Assembly: GCF_902168175.1 (NCBI RefSeq)
Contig: NZ_CABHOU010000025.1
Location: forward strand, 580,603-644,602
Direction of reading: 5' to 3'
DNA from: an uncultured Chitinophaga sp.
GTDB lineage: Bacteria > Bacteroidota > Bacteroidia > Chitinophagales > Chitinophagaceae
DNA length: 64,000 bases
This document shows, piece by piece, positions 9,153-16,960 of the stretch. Position numbers and translations under genes: made by a program. Numbering within the stretch: position 1 is the stretch's first letter; each line of letters begins with the position of its first letter. The notes under the pieces are model-generated. The model saw only the letters and a program-made list of their open reading frames with translations. It was not told where the DNA came from and searched no databases.

Positions 9153-9188
9153 ACTAAAAAAAGAACCGGACCCTTTTCCCGGGTCCGG
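9153..9188 (-). terminator. Rho-independent terminator of the peroxiredoxin-DUF2892 operon
   Basis: Stem CCGGACCC (9166-9173) pairs with GGGTCCGG (9181-9188) around a 7-nt loop. Read on the minus strand it is followed by TTC and a run of seven T. It lies 27 bases beyond the stop of the gene at 9216. Confidence 0.85.
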
Positions 9189-9215
9189 CCCTAACCGGTG
9201 AATTCGAAATATTTA

Positions 9216-9425
9216 TCAGGCTGAAACCTTTTCTGATTGCCGACCGAACAATTTGTTGATCAAGAGCTGACTAGGGCAAAAACCCATTAACGTTGCCATT
9301 GTAAATCCCGCGGCAGGCAGGTATACCAGCCAGCTCACCACAGAAAAACCAGTGAAATAGATACCTGCCCAAACGAAGGCAGCCATAACACCGTACCATA
9401 CGCGTAGTGGCATTGAAGCTTTCAT
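9216..9425 (-). CDS. DUF2892-like small inner-membrane protein
   Basis: From ATG 9425 the product is 69 aa. Two membrane helices are visible (about 9-26 and 27-45), followed by a GFCPSQLLINKLFG segment. This matches the YgaP-type DUF2892 membrane domain, which often accompanies rhodanese or thiol-redox genes. It starts 7 bases after the peroxiredoxin stop, so the two are cotranscribed and probably share a role in oxidative or thiol stress. The longer upstream frame overlaps the peroxiredoxin and is unlikely. Confidence 0.8.
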   Translation of the reverse strand: MKASMPLRVWYGVMAAFVWAGIYFTGFSVVSWLVYLPAAGFTMATLMGFCPSQLLINKLFGRQSEKVSA

Positions 9426-9432
9426 AATCCGT

Positions 9433-10095
9433 TTATTTAGTGGGTTGAGGAATAATGCGGAGATAAGGCTTAACGGTTTTCCAGCCTTCCGGGTACTTCT
9501 CTTTAGCCTCTGCATCCAACACGGCCGGAACAATGATCACATCCTCACCATTCTGCCAGTTAACAGGGGTGGCTACTTTATGGGCAGCGGTTAACTGCAT
9601 AGAGTCAAGCACACGCAGAATTTCGTTGAAATTCCGGCCGGTGGTCATCGGGTAAGTTAACTGTAATTTGATTTTTTTATCGGGCCCAATTACAAATACG
9701 GAACGTACTGTTTGATTGGTGGCGGCAGTTCTGCCTTCTGAGCTGCCTTCGTCCCCGGCGGGCAACATGTCATACAATTTTGCGATGGCCAGCGTGGGGT
9801 CGCCGATCATTGGGTAATTCACCGCAGCACCCTGGGTTTCTTCAATATCCTTTTCCCATTTCAGATGGCTATCTACAGGGTCTACACTCAGTCCGATAAT
9901 TTTGCAGTTACGTTTCGTAAACTCCGGCTGAATGCGGGCCATATAGCCCAATTCGGTGGTACAAACAGGTGTAAAATCTTTAGGATGCGAAAAAAGCATC
10001 GCCCATCCATCACCAATCCATTCGTGAAAATTGATGGTGCCCTGGGTAGTGTCTGCAGTAAAGTCGGGTGCGGTGTTGTTTAATCTCAGGCTCAT
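9433..10095 (-). CDS. 1-Cys peroxiredoxin (Prx6 subfamily)
   Basis: The 220-aa enzyme should reduce hydrogen peroxide and organic hydroperoxides in the cytoplasm. The active site is PVCTTE with peroxidatic C45 and T42, and the conserved R131 lies in TVRSVFVIGPD. There is no resolving cysteine in a C-terminal position, and the ~220-aa length with the VDSHLKWEKDI segment fits the Prx6 (1-Cys) class. It is the first gene of a two-gene operon with DUF2892. Two Crp/Fnr-type palindromes lie upstream at 10162-10197, and a Crp/Fnr-family gene is the next upstream neighbour, so redox-responsive control by that regulator is likely. Confidence 0.93.
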   Translation of the reverse strand: MSLRLNNTAPDFTADTTQGTINFHEWIGDGWAMLFSHPKDFTPVCTTELGYMARIQPEFTKRNCKIIGLSVDPVDSHLKWEKDIEETQGAAVNYPMIGDPTLAIAKLYDMLPAGDEGSSEGRTAATNQTVRSVFVIGPDKKIKLQLTYPMTTGRNFNEILRVLDSMQLTAAHKVATPVNWQNGEDVIIVPAVLDAEAKEKYPEGWKTVKPYLRIIPQPTK

Positions 10096-10131
10096 AATAT
10101 CTGTAGTTTTTGTGTGTTTAAATTAACACTA

Positions 10132-10139
10132 CAAATATC
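10132..10139 (-). promoter_or_regulatory. -7-like promoter box for peroxiredoxin
   Basis: On the minus strand this reads GATATTTG, one mismatch from TAnnTTTG. It would place the start near 10125, about 30 bases before the ATG. The proximal Crp/Fnr box would then be centred near -43, close to a class II activator position. Confidence 0.35.
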
Positions 10140-10161
10140 CGGCAGCCTGTTGCCAATTTCA

Positions 10162-10197
10162 GTAACAACGGTTACAAACGGTCGTAACAAATGTTAC
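10162..10197. promoter_or_regulatory. Two tandem Crp/Fnr-type operator palindromes
   Basis: GTAAC-N4-GTTAC occurs twice, at 10162-10175 and 10184-10197. The sites are 22 bp apart centre to centre, two helical turns, so both lie on the same DNA face. The symmetry and size fit a dimeric Crp/Fnr-type regulator. The distal site overlaps the last codons of the Crp/Fnr gene itself. Confidence 0.6.
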
Positions 10198-10838
10198 AAA
10201 TCCTTCAGCAGCTTGATCTGTTTATTGTAAATGAGCAGTTTATTATCGTTCTCCAACTTCTTGAGCAGCCTGGAAATCACTACACGGTTAGTGCCCAGTT
10301 CATCGCCAATTTGCTGATGGGTAAGGTTAAGCACCGCAGATTTGGCGATAGCAGATTTATCTTTCAGATACTTAACAAGTCTTTCATCCAGCTTTTTAAA
10401 AGCCACCTCATCGATACACTTCACCATTTCCGTGAACCGGCTCATCATGTTAGACATCACGTATTTTTTCCAGGAAGGATACTTCGTCATCCATTCATCC
10501 ATCGCCTCCTGGGGCACGCAAAGCAGCACACTATCTTCCTCTGCCACGCCTTTGATAACACTTGCCTGGGCGAGCATGCAGCAGTTAAAAGTCATCGCGC
10601 AGCTTTCGCCCGATTTCACGTAGTACAACAGGAGCTCCTGCCCCTCGTCGTTAATACGGCTCACCTTCACCGTACCGCTCACGATCAGTGGTATCGCCCT
10701 TATTGTTTGTCCCATATTGATCATCACGTCGCCACTTTTCACTTCCATGATCATTGATTTTGTTTCAAATTCTGCCAGCAGTGCGGGCTCAAAGAAATCT
10801 GAAAACGTATCTATATAGTTTACGGGTTGGGTAAGCAT
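10194..10838 (-). CDS. Crp/Fnr family transcriptional regulator
   Basis: The 214-aa protein has an N-terminal cyclic-nucleotide-binding-like beta-barrel (about 30-115; VKSGDVMINMGQTIRAIPLIVSGTVKV, then LLLYYVKSGESCAM). A C-terminal winged helix follows (about 150-205; LTHQQIGDELGTNRVVISRLLKKLE). Clustered Fnr-type N-terminal cysteines are absent, so a classical [4Fe-4S] sensor is not indicated. C-type residues do occur near the barrel (NCCML). It is followed by the peroxiredoxin operon with two palindromic boxes, suggesting that operon is its target. Confidence 0.9.
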   Translation of the reverse strand: MLTQPVNYIDTFSDFFEPALLAEFETKSMIMEVKSGDVMINMGQTIRAIPLIVSGTVKVSRINDEGQELLLYYVKSGESCAMTFNCCMLAQASVIKGVAEEDSVLLCVPQEAMDEWMTKYPSWKKYVMSNMMSRFTEMVKCIDEVAFKKLDERLVKYLKDKSAIAKSAVLNLTHQQIGDELGTNRVVISRLLKKLENDNKLLIYNKQIKLLKDL

Positions 10839-11020
10839 GTTAAATTATATTGAGTATGAAATAGGTTTTCAGGGAATACGGTTAATGGGAGGTGAATTTA
10901 CGAAGTTATAGCGGAAATTCTAGGGGCCTTTATATCTTTAGCATATGGATAAGCAAATCACGCTTTTAATATCTGAAAAGATAGTCGGCGCCACTGTTGC
11001 TACGCCCTATATATAAAGAT

Positions 11021-11044
11021 GGGCTGCCGCAACCCTGGCAGCCC
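11021..11044 (-). terminator. Hairpin at the end of the seven-gene caspase-TIR operon
   Basis: GGGCTGCC (11021-11028) pairs with GGCAGCCC (11037-11044) around an 8-nt loop. It starts 7 bases after the last stop codon of the minus-strand operon. The following minus-strand sequence ATCTTTATATA is only moderately T-rich, so termination strength is uncertain. Confidence 0.65.
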
Positions 11045-11051
11045 GAATCAG

Positions 11052-11831
11052 TTAAGCTTTTTTCAATCTGAGCATCCCCCTAATCACATTTACTGCCTGC
11101 TCTGCTCCCGTTGGCCGTAGCTGTGCCTTTTCCCGTTCAGCAATGGTGTCCAGCGCAATCACCACTTTTATACTTTCGCCACTAGCCACCGACAAGCCAA
11201 ATTCCTTTACATGAATGAGCTTTATCCCCTCCGGCAAATGATATTTCACGATAGCCTGCTGCGTGCTTACGGATACAATATCCTTATAATGGTACTCACT
11301 GGTTTTTTCATAAAGTGCCCCATTGCGCATAAAATTGTAATGGCAGATGTAGGCACCGGTAAGCTGTTCCTGCATATGAAAAATCGTTACCTGGTATATC
11401 GAAAAGCGGAGCATCTTGTCTTTACCCTTTCGAAACACCATTTCCTTCAGCGACACTCCCTCCAATTTCCAATATACAGGCGAGATGATGACAAGAGGCT
11501 CGCGTACTTCCTCTGTTCTATCCATCCCCAAACGTTCATACGATTGTTCAATAATTTTTTTTACATCTTCCTGCAACCAGTTATCCACTGTTTGGTCCGT
11601 TGGGGCATAGTGCCCTATTACTAACCAGTAAGCTAACGGGACACCCAAAAACAGCATCAGAAACAGAACGGAACCATCCATGCCTGCGGCGAATGAATTA
11701 CTCAGCAGGCCGAAAAGTAGCAGCGACAACACCATTACTAACCCAAGCGCCCTCAGTCTGAAAGCATAAAAATACAAGAGCAACTTTATGGATCTATTTT
11801 GAGCATTCATATCAATAATGTTTTGTGACAA
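11052..11831 (-). CDS. Two-TM membrane protein, last gene of the caspase-TIR operon
   Basis: The 259-aa product has a short basic N-terminus, two membrane helices (about 27-47 and 54-73), and a ~185-residue soluble domain. That domain alternates short strands and helices (for example VVIALDTIAEREKAQL near the end). I do not recognise the soluble domain. The protein starts 8 bases after the lipoprotein gene at 11840, so it is the seventh and last gene of the minus-strand operon from 16871. By position it is a membrane component of that system. Confidence 0.75.
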   Translation of the reverse strand: MSQNIIDMNAQNRSIKLLLYFYAFRLRALGLVMVLSLLLFGLLSNSFAAGMDGSVLFLMLFLGVPLAYWLVIGHYAPTDQTVDNWLQEDVKKIIEQSYERLGMDRTEEVREPLVIISPVYWKLEGVSLKEMVFRKGKDKMLRFSIYQVTIFHMQEQLTGAYICHYNFMRNGALYEKTSEYHYKDIVSVSTQQAIVKYHLPEGIKLIHVKEFGLSVASGESIKVVIALDTIAEREKAQLRPTGAEQAVNVIRGMLRLKKA

Positions 11832-11839
11832 AAATTTTC

Positions 11840-12739
11840 TTATCCTTTCAAAAAACGTTCAACCTTCTGCATGGTCATTTCAGGTAAATCGCTGCTAAGT
11901 ACCTTAAACCTCGCCACCTTCATTTCACCAAACCATTTTTCCATCACCTTTCGGATCACATCTTCATCATTTTTATTCCTGGCAGATGGGGAAACCTCCA
12001 GCACAAGCACCTCCAGTTGCTGCAAATCTGCCCGTGTACTAATCAGGCCAAAATCCTGCTTGTCCATTTCCGCAGCCCAGCTCTGATTATTCCGCAATTT
12101 GTATTTATCAAAGAGATCAGGCAGAAGATAGGCATAACGATTGGCGGTTACATCCCTGGAGTCCTGGTGGTAGATATAACCGTCAGTGAAAACAACGATG
12201 AGGTTACGGTATGCCTCATCTTCATCTACAGCAATCTCCTTAACATCATTCTTGAAAAAGCGCCAGATGTCGGATCCGGGCCAAACAGCCTGGCGGACAG
12301 CGGTACGATAAATACTACTGATGTTTTCGGTAACCGTATGTCGAAGGTTGTCATAAATCACTTTCTTGCCTTTCGTATCCATTTTCGAAAGGTCTATATT
12401 CAGGTTCTTCACCGCCTGGTTAATACCGGCATCCGGTGGGTTGGGATGAAAAATGATCCGCATTTTTCCTTTCGCCATAAAACTGCCTTTTTTTTCCATC
12501 TGATCTAAAAAATACTTGGTGAAGTAACTGATCAGGATACTATCGCGGTCGATATGTGCTGGTACCGCGGAGTTCAGCTTCGGATCAATCCTATCGGAAA
12601 GGTCGAGGAGAATAGTGAGGTTTAGCTGTTTTTCAGTTTTAGACGCAGATGTGGGTGGTTTTTCGTCGGAAGTTTCGGGTGATGTCTGTCCGCAGCCAGC
12701 GCCTAATAGCCATAAGACTAAAAAAATAAAATGTTTCAT
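11840..12739 (-). CDS. VWA-like lipoprotein of the caspase-TIR operon
   Basis: The 299-aa product begins with a lipoprotein signal (LLGAGC, lipid-modified C16) and a low-complexity Ser/Thr/Pro linker. The mature part resembles a von Willebrand A fold. It starts with strand LTILLDLSDRID, a degenerate DxSxx metal site with D46 and S48, and later has NLIVVFTDGYIYH, matching the TDG strand of VWA domains. The usual second serine of the MIDAS motif is replaced, so metal binding may be altered. Its ATG overlaps the stop of the preceding gene (TAATG), which implies translational coupling. The likely location is the periplasmic face of a membrane. Confidence 0.75.
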   Translation of the reverse strand: MKHFIFLVLWLLGAGCGQTSPETSDEKPPTSASKTEKQLNLTILLDLSDRIDPKLNSAVPAHIDRDSILISYFTKYFLDQMEKKGSFMAKGKMRIIFHPNPPDAGINQAVKNLNIDLSKMDTKGKKVIYDNLRHTVTENISSIYRTAVRQAVWPGSDIWRFFKNDVKEIAVDEDEAYRNLIVVFTDGYIYHQDSRDVTANRYAYLLPDLFDKYKLRNNQSWAAEMDKQDFGLISTRADLQQLEVLVLEVSPSARNKNDEDVIRKVMEKWFGEMKVARFKVLSSDLPEMTMQKVERFLKG

Positions 12740-13974
12740 TAGTTATAGATTTCGGGATAATTGTAAATAGCATCGCGTACAAATTGATGCACCGTTTCTG
12801 AGGCGGCATCCATCCTGTCGGGACCTCCACCATTCTCTTTCATCCATGCCAGCCAGCCGGCCATAAAAGCAAAAGCGATCTGTTCAAATTCCTTTGGAAT
12901 GATGGTGCTGTGGATAGACTCATTCAGTTTTTTCACCCTGGTTTTGGTGATATCGATCTGGTGCGTCATCTTTTCTACTTCCAGGTTCAGCTCCAGGATT
13001 TCGGCCTGTAGGTCTATGATCGTTTTCTCTTTCTCACGCAGTGCCACCTTTACTTTATCGAGTTTCCCGAAAGCGGCGAGTACAAAATCGAGTACAAAGC
13101 CCCATATCAGGTATACGATGAAACCGGCAAAAATGATGATCCAGAAATTGATCGAACTGATGGCGAGGCGGATCGAGTATTCTGGCAGATTGGCGCCAAA
13201 GCTGTTACTAGACTTAATCTCGTAAATTTTCTCTGTGATATCATAAGCTAGAAATGCATCGAAAAGAAAGGTCACAACTACTAACATTGCGATCTTCAAA
13301 TACCGGGAGTACCCCTTTCCCTCCTGCATTTTATGTATAAGGTATCCTAGTCCCAGGAACACGAAGGGGATGGTGAGGATCAGCACCAATTCCATCACCC
13401 CGTCCTTAAATGCTTTAGACAACGCCTGCGCATCGAAAATTGCATTTGCCACCCCAATCGCGCTCAGGGAGAATTCTTTAAAAAATGCAGAATAGGAAGC
13501 AGAACTATAAAAGGTAAAAAGGTAAACCGTTAAAAAAAGTAAAATGATCAAACCGATATAAAAGCTAGGTTTATCGCCAGAGTCGCCGATAATGTCCTGC
13601 GGATTTTTCCTGATGTGGGCTGCTTCTTCCTTACTGATTTCGATGCGCTGTTTCAAGGCGGGTACTTTTTCATCAACCACCATCCTGATCCTGTTCTCCC
13701 AGCGGGAAATATGTCCCTTCTGCTCTTCCAGCGACATTCTTATCGGCCGTTTCAGTTCTTCCTGTTTACCATGGTCATCTTTGATCTGGTCTTTAAAAGT
13801 GAAATACAATTTTTGGAGACATACTTTTAAACCCGCCAGGCTGCCTCCTAAAAGTCCGGCCTGCATATGCCCTTCTTCCTGCGGGTTACCTGGTTTGGAT
13901 GGCCGTTTTGCCGCGGAAGTCGGCAAAAGTTCTTTAAGGGCGAAAAGCCCCTTGGTTATTTTCGTTAAACTCAT
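12739..13974 (-). CDS. Four-TM protein with coiled coils, caspase-TIR operon
   Basis: The 411-aa protein has a cytoplasmic N-terminal region with a helical, charged segment (about 60-125). Four predicted membrane helices follow, at about 138-157, 195-214, 227-244 and 277-298. A heptad-like coiled coil spans about 305-355 (EKEKTIIDLQAEILELNLEVEKM), and a C-terminal tail carries conserved-looking tryptophans. No enzymatic motif is visible. It starts 3 bases after the TerB-like gene and overlaps the lipoprotein gene by one base. The architecture suggests a membrane scaffold or channel-like part, but I cannot assign a family. Confidence 0.75.
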   Translation of the reverse strand: MSLTKITKGLFALKELLPTSAAKRPSKPGNPQEEGHMQAGLLGGSLAGLKVCLQKLYFTFKDQIKDDHGKQEELKRPIRMSLEEQKGHISRWENRIRMVVDEKVPALKQRIEISKEEAAHIRKNPQDIIGDSGDKPSFYIGLIILLFLTVYLFTFYSSASYSAFFKEFSLSAIGVANAIFDAQALSKAFKDGVMELVLILTIPFVFLGLGYLIHKMQEGKGYSRYLKIAMLVVVTFLFDAFLAYDITEKIYEIKSSNSFGANLPEYSIRLAISSINFWIIIFAGFIVYLIWGFVLDFVLAAFGKLDKVKVALREKEKTIIDLQAEILELNLEVEKMTHQIDITKTRVKKLNESIHSTIIPKEFEQIAFAFMAGWLAWMKENGGGPDRMDAASETVHQFVRDAIYNYPEIYN

Positions 13975-13977
13975 AAC

Positions 13978-14403
13978 TTAAAGATTATTTGATACAGTTA
14001 GCAGAATCGCTTCTTTAGGCGTTTTTTTGAAAGCCTCATCTAAGAGGTAATCGCAGATAGGGCCAACGTTCTGGTCTTCAAATCCGAAGCGGGAGCAGAA
14101 TCGTTCCAGCGTTCCGCGCTCTTCAGGATCGAGGCGACCATCCGACCAGGCGATAAGACTAAGATCATAAAGACAATCTATCTTCTCCAACACTGACTGC
14201 GGAGGAAGAATGTCGACATTGCCAGATTGTAATAGCAATGCATCGATCTCTTCCCGGGTAATACCGCGATCCTGGCCAATGAGGTAGAGGGCCTCCAATT
14301 CCTTGAGGCCTATATCAGCATCAGAAAGTGCCATTTGATAAAGATGGAGAAAATGATTTTTCAACTCGGGAGTAAGCGCCATAAAAGCAATTTTTACGAT
14401 CAT
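13978..14403 (-). CDS. TerB-like protein of the caspase-TIR operon
   Basis: The 141-aa all-helical protein resembles TerB/DjlA-type domains. Two acidic metal-binding-like segments are seen: SDADIGLKELEALYLIGQDRGI and AWSDGRLDPEERGTLERFCSRFG. TerB-like domains recur in tellurite-resistance modules and in predicted bacterial conflict systems, often linked to membrane complexes. The frame opens at 14403, but an internal ATG at 14382 (MALTPEL) is an equally good start. Next upstream is the YegP-like gene (66-base gap); downstream is the four-TM gene (3-base gap). Confidence 0.75.
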   Translation of the reverse strand: MIVKIAFMALTPELKNHFLHLYQMALSDADIGLKELEALYLIGQDRGITREEIDALLLQSGNVDILPPQSVLEKIDCLYDLSLIAWSDGRLDPEERGTLERFCSRFGFEDQNVGPICDYLLDEAFKKTPKEAILLTVSNNL

Positions 14404-14469
14404 TAATTAAAAAAAAACAGGAAATGGACGTAGGGATAATAAACGGACAGACCTGGATAACAACATCTA

Positions 14470-14796
14470 TTAGCTCAAATCCAATATATTAGCGATTGGG
14501 GCATTCCGCTTAACAGCTTCAATACCTCGGTCCCGGCTGTATAAAGTTGCATAACTTTCGCTGCGGCCTATGACCAGGCCGTTTGCCGCACGCAGGTTAA
14601 AGCGGTAATTACCATCGGCATCCTTTCGCTCATAACGCTCGTCCAAAGGCGCGTTTCGTTTTACTGTTGCAATTCCATCACTGCAAGACTGGTTGGTAGA
14701 ATATGTCTCGCTCGTTAATATGATCTCTCCGTTTGGAGCTTTTAGGTTGAAGCGAAACTGTGTAGTTTTTCTGATCTCAAATTTGGGATTGTTCAT
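14470..14796 (-). CDS. YegP-like (DUF1508) protein of the caspase-TIR operon
   Basis: The 108-aa protein has the same two-repeat YegP layout as the gene at 7592. The units are TQFRFNLKAPNGEIILTSETY and GNYRFNLRAANGLVIGRSESY, each followed by a GI-VKRNAP segment. No catalytic residues are known for this family. It lies between the TIR-SUMF1 gene (18-base gap) and the TerB-like gene. Being embedded in the operon distinguishes it from the free-standing copy and suggests the DUF1508 fold serves as a small binding component here. Confidence 0.85.
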   Translation of the reverse strand: MNNPKFEIRKTTQFRFNLKAPNGEIILTSETYSTNQSCSDGIATVKRNAPLDERYERKDADGNYRFNLRAANGLVIGRSESYATLYSRDRGIEAVKRNAPIANILDLS

Positions 14797-14814
14797 ATTT
14801 ATCTATTTTGAAGG

Positions 14815-15909
14815 TTAATTTTTACTTTTCCATACCACACGGAAACCTGTACTCTCCGATCTGCTATCTGGCTCCTGCTTACCGCGAAATTTAACATCAA
14901 GTCCGTTTACCGGCTTAACCGTGCTGGTATATGCGCCACCTCTCACCACTTTATAGGTTATTGTTCCCCCATACCAGTCTTCGCACCACTCTCCAACATT
15001 GCCCGTCATATCATACAAACCGAATTGGTTTGCTGATTTCCGTGCAACGTTATCGGGCTTTTTTCGGTTATAAACAGCGACTTTAGATGCGTTATTGCCC
15101 CCACTGTAATTTGTGTTGCCTCCCCCTGTGGCCGCATACTCCCATTCATGTTCTGAAGGTAATCGGCCACCCGACCATTTGCAGAAAGCATCCGCCTCAT
15201 ACCATGTTACATTTCTCACAGGTCCGCCTTCGCGGGAGGAATACGGTTGCGGCGGGAATGTAATTTTCTGGTTATCACAAAAAGCCCTGAATTGAGCAAC
15301 TGTTACCTCAGTATTGCTGATGTAGAAAGAATCGATGCCGGAACTGTCCGTTGCAGGCATCACAATTAATACCTGTTCCAGCCGGCGAGCCGGGGTAATA
15401 TCTGTTTGCGTATCCCTCCAAAAGAAAGATGCAATGAGGCCCGCTATTAATGCTACCGACAGCATTGCCCAAACAGATCTTCGTTCCGCTTTCTTTTGAG
15501 GAATGATTTTTCGCGCAAGCATATCGGCTATTTCCGCCGGGTTATTATCCCAGTTTACAGATACCAGGTGTTTGGAGATACCATCGACAGGGGTACTATC
15601 GAGGCGTAGCTGCAAAATATGTTGCCTGTTCCGTACCGGTTTCGCAATAGCCACCTGTCGTTCGATGTTCGACCAGTACTTTTGCACAAACACCCCGCTG
15701 GTAATCAATAACACAAACCTGGACCGCTTTCCATAGGCATCATTTGTGAGACTGATAATATGTTGTCCCCAACTTTCTGCCGCCCTTTCTTTATAATAAT
15801 AGTAACGGATATTGCGTTTCTTAAGCTCCGTGGCTATTTGTTCTGCAACGTGCAAATCCTCCTCCGCAACAGAGATCGCAACATCGTACTTATAATAGCG
15901 TGCTATCAT
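14815..15909 (-). CDS. TIR-transmembrane-SUMF1 fusion protein
   Basis: Three parts are visible in 364 aa. Residues 1-135 form a TIR-like domain: YDVAISVAEED at the start, then FVLLITSGVF and YWSNIERQVAIA, where E83 fits the NADase catalytic glutamate of active TIRs. A membrane helix spans about 145-164. Residues 190-361 form a SUMF1 (formylglycine-generating-enzyme-like) domain with SNTEVTVAQFRAFC, GGRLPSEHEWEYAA, GLYDMTGNVGEWCEDW and VVRGGAY. The cysteine pair of true formylglycine enzymes, which normally follows RGGS, is missing, so this domain is probably a lectin-like binding module. The topology would put TIR in the cytoplasm and SUMF1 outside. It lies 20 bases after the caspase gene. 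Confidence 0.88.
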   Translation of the reverse strand: MIARYYKYDVAISVAEEDLHVAEQIATELKKRNIRYYYYKERAAESWGQHIISLTNDAYGKRSRFVLLITSGVFVQKYWSNIERQVAIAKPVRNRQHILQLRLDSTPVDGISKHLVSVNWDNNPAEIADMLARKIIPQKKAERRSVWAMLSVALIAGLIASFFWRDTQTDITPARRLEQVLIVMPATDSSGIDSFYISNTEVTVAQFRAFCDNQKITFPPQPYSSREGGPVRNVTWYEADAFCKWSGGRLPSEHEWEYAATGGGNTNYSGGNNASKVAVYNRKKPDNVARKSANQFGLYDMTGNVGEWCEDWYGGTITYKVVRGGAYTSTVKPVNGLDVKFRGKQEPDSRSESTGFRVVWKSKN

Positions 15910-15929
15910 TAGGTGTTTTTTGGGGAAGA

Positions 15930-16871
15930 CTAGATCCTGTTATTACTAAGGAGTTTCCAATAATAGATACCAAGCGGTGTTAACCGGCAACTTTTGTTTT
16001 TCATCGCAGCCCAATACATATACTCCTCTCCGACAGGTTCTACCAGGCCTATAAGCTGCAAACGCCGGAGCAACTTGAAAGTATTGATGTTTATTTCGTT
16101 GGGTTGTTCGGTCGTGTATTCATAGCTGGGATCTAAAGGAAACTCCGATTCCACCTTGGGGAAAACAGAGATCAGCTTACGCAGTTCCGGCAAAGGCACA
16201 ACAGGCGTTACTTTACGCAGGCAAACCGATCTTACAATATTCGATTTAAAAACCGGGCGTTGCGCCCAACTACCCAACGCCTTCTCTATATAACTATAAA
16301 TACTGCCCACACTAATATCGCCGGCAATATCGGCCGCCCCGCCCTTAAGTGCTTCCAGTAATAAACTGGTAAATACACCGTGCCCGCCTACCTCTATTGA
16401 TGATTCAGTAATTCTGCTCGAGGCTAATACCACCACTCCTTTTTCCAGAAAAGCCGCCGTATTTTCTGATATTGCCGGGGTTCCCATTGCGCCTGAATGA
16501 CAACAATCGAGGATCACGATCTTATGCCGCGCTTTTGACAAACTCACCATTTTTAGGACATCGTCCATTGAAATACCTTCGTCGTTCCGATTGAAATCAG
16601 GCGTCATGATATATCCCCCTGAATCCGTTACACAACCATGGCCCGAGAAATAAAAGAGGCTCATCTCGTCCTCGGCTTTAAATACATCCAATATCAGCGA
16701 GCGCAACGAACCCTTCGATTTAATATCTGTGCATAACATCACATCGAAATTCGGCGAGCCGTCCGCATTACTGTTCAGCAATTCGGCAACCTGGGTTGCG
16801 TCATTAACGCAGCCCATAAGCCTGGCGCTTCCTGGATAGTCGTTAATACCTACGACAAGTGCTTTCTTCAT
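15930..16871 (-). CDS. Caspase-like (peptidase C14) protease, first gene of the operon
   Basis: The 313-aa protein begins with the caspase-fold strand KKALVVGINDYPG. It has the catalytic His in YFSGHG (H78) and the catalytic Cys in LDCCHSG (C124, the second Cys). Residues 1-220 are the protease. The C-terminal ~85 residues are different: a predicted helical/winged segment NINTFKLLRRLQLIGLV and a tail TPLGIYYWKLL suggest a small winged-helix-like adaptor domain. Bacterial caspases in such clusters usually cleave effectors on activation; the substrate is unknown. The upstream region faces the plus-strand sensor module at 17119 and contains inverted repeats that may control both. Confidence 0.9.
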   Translation of the reverse strand: MKKALVVGINDYPGSARLMGCVNDATQVAELLNSNADGSPNFDVMLCTDIKSKGSLRSLILDVFKAEDEMSLFYFSGHGCVTDSGGYIMTPDFNRNDEGISMDDVLKMVSLSKARHKIVILDCCHSGAMGTPAISENTAAFLEKGVVVLASSRITESSIEVGGHGVFTSLLLEALKGGAADIAGDISVGSIYSYIEKALGSWAQRPVFKSNIVRSVCLRKVTPVVPLPELRKLISVFPKVESEFPLDPSYEYTTEQPNEININTFKLLRRLQLIGLVEPVGEEYMYWAAMKNKSCRLTPLGIYYWKLLSNNRI

Positions 16872-16960
16872 TAAAAACTGTTTAAGGTGAGGGGCCTGTT
16901 TTTCTGTTTACGCAACAAAGGTGAGAATGTATGAGGTAGGAAAAAACCTGTATCAGAGGG

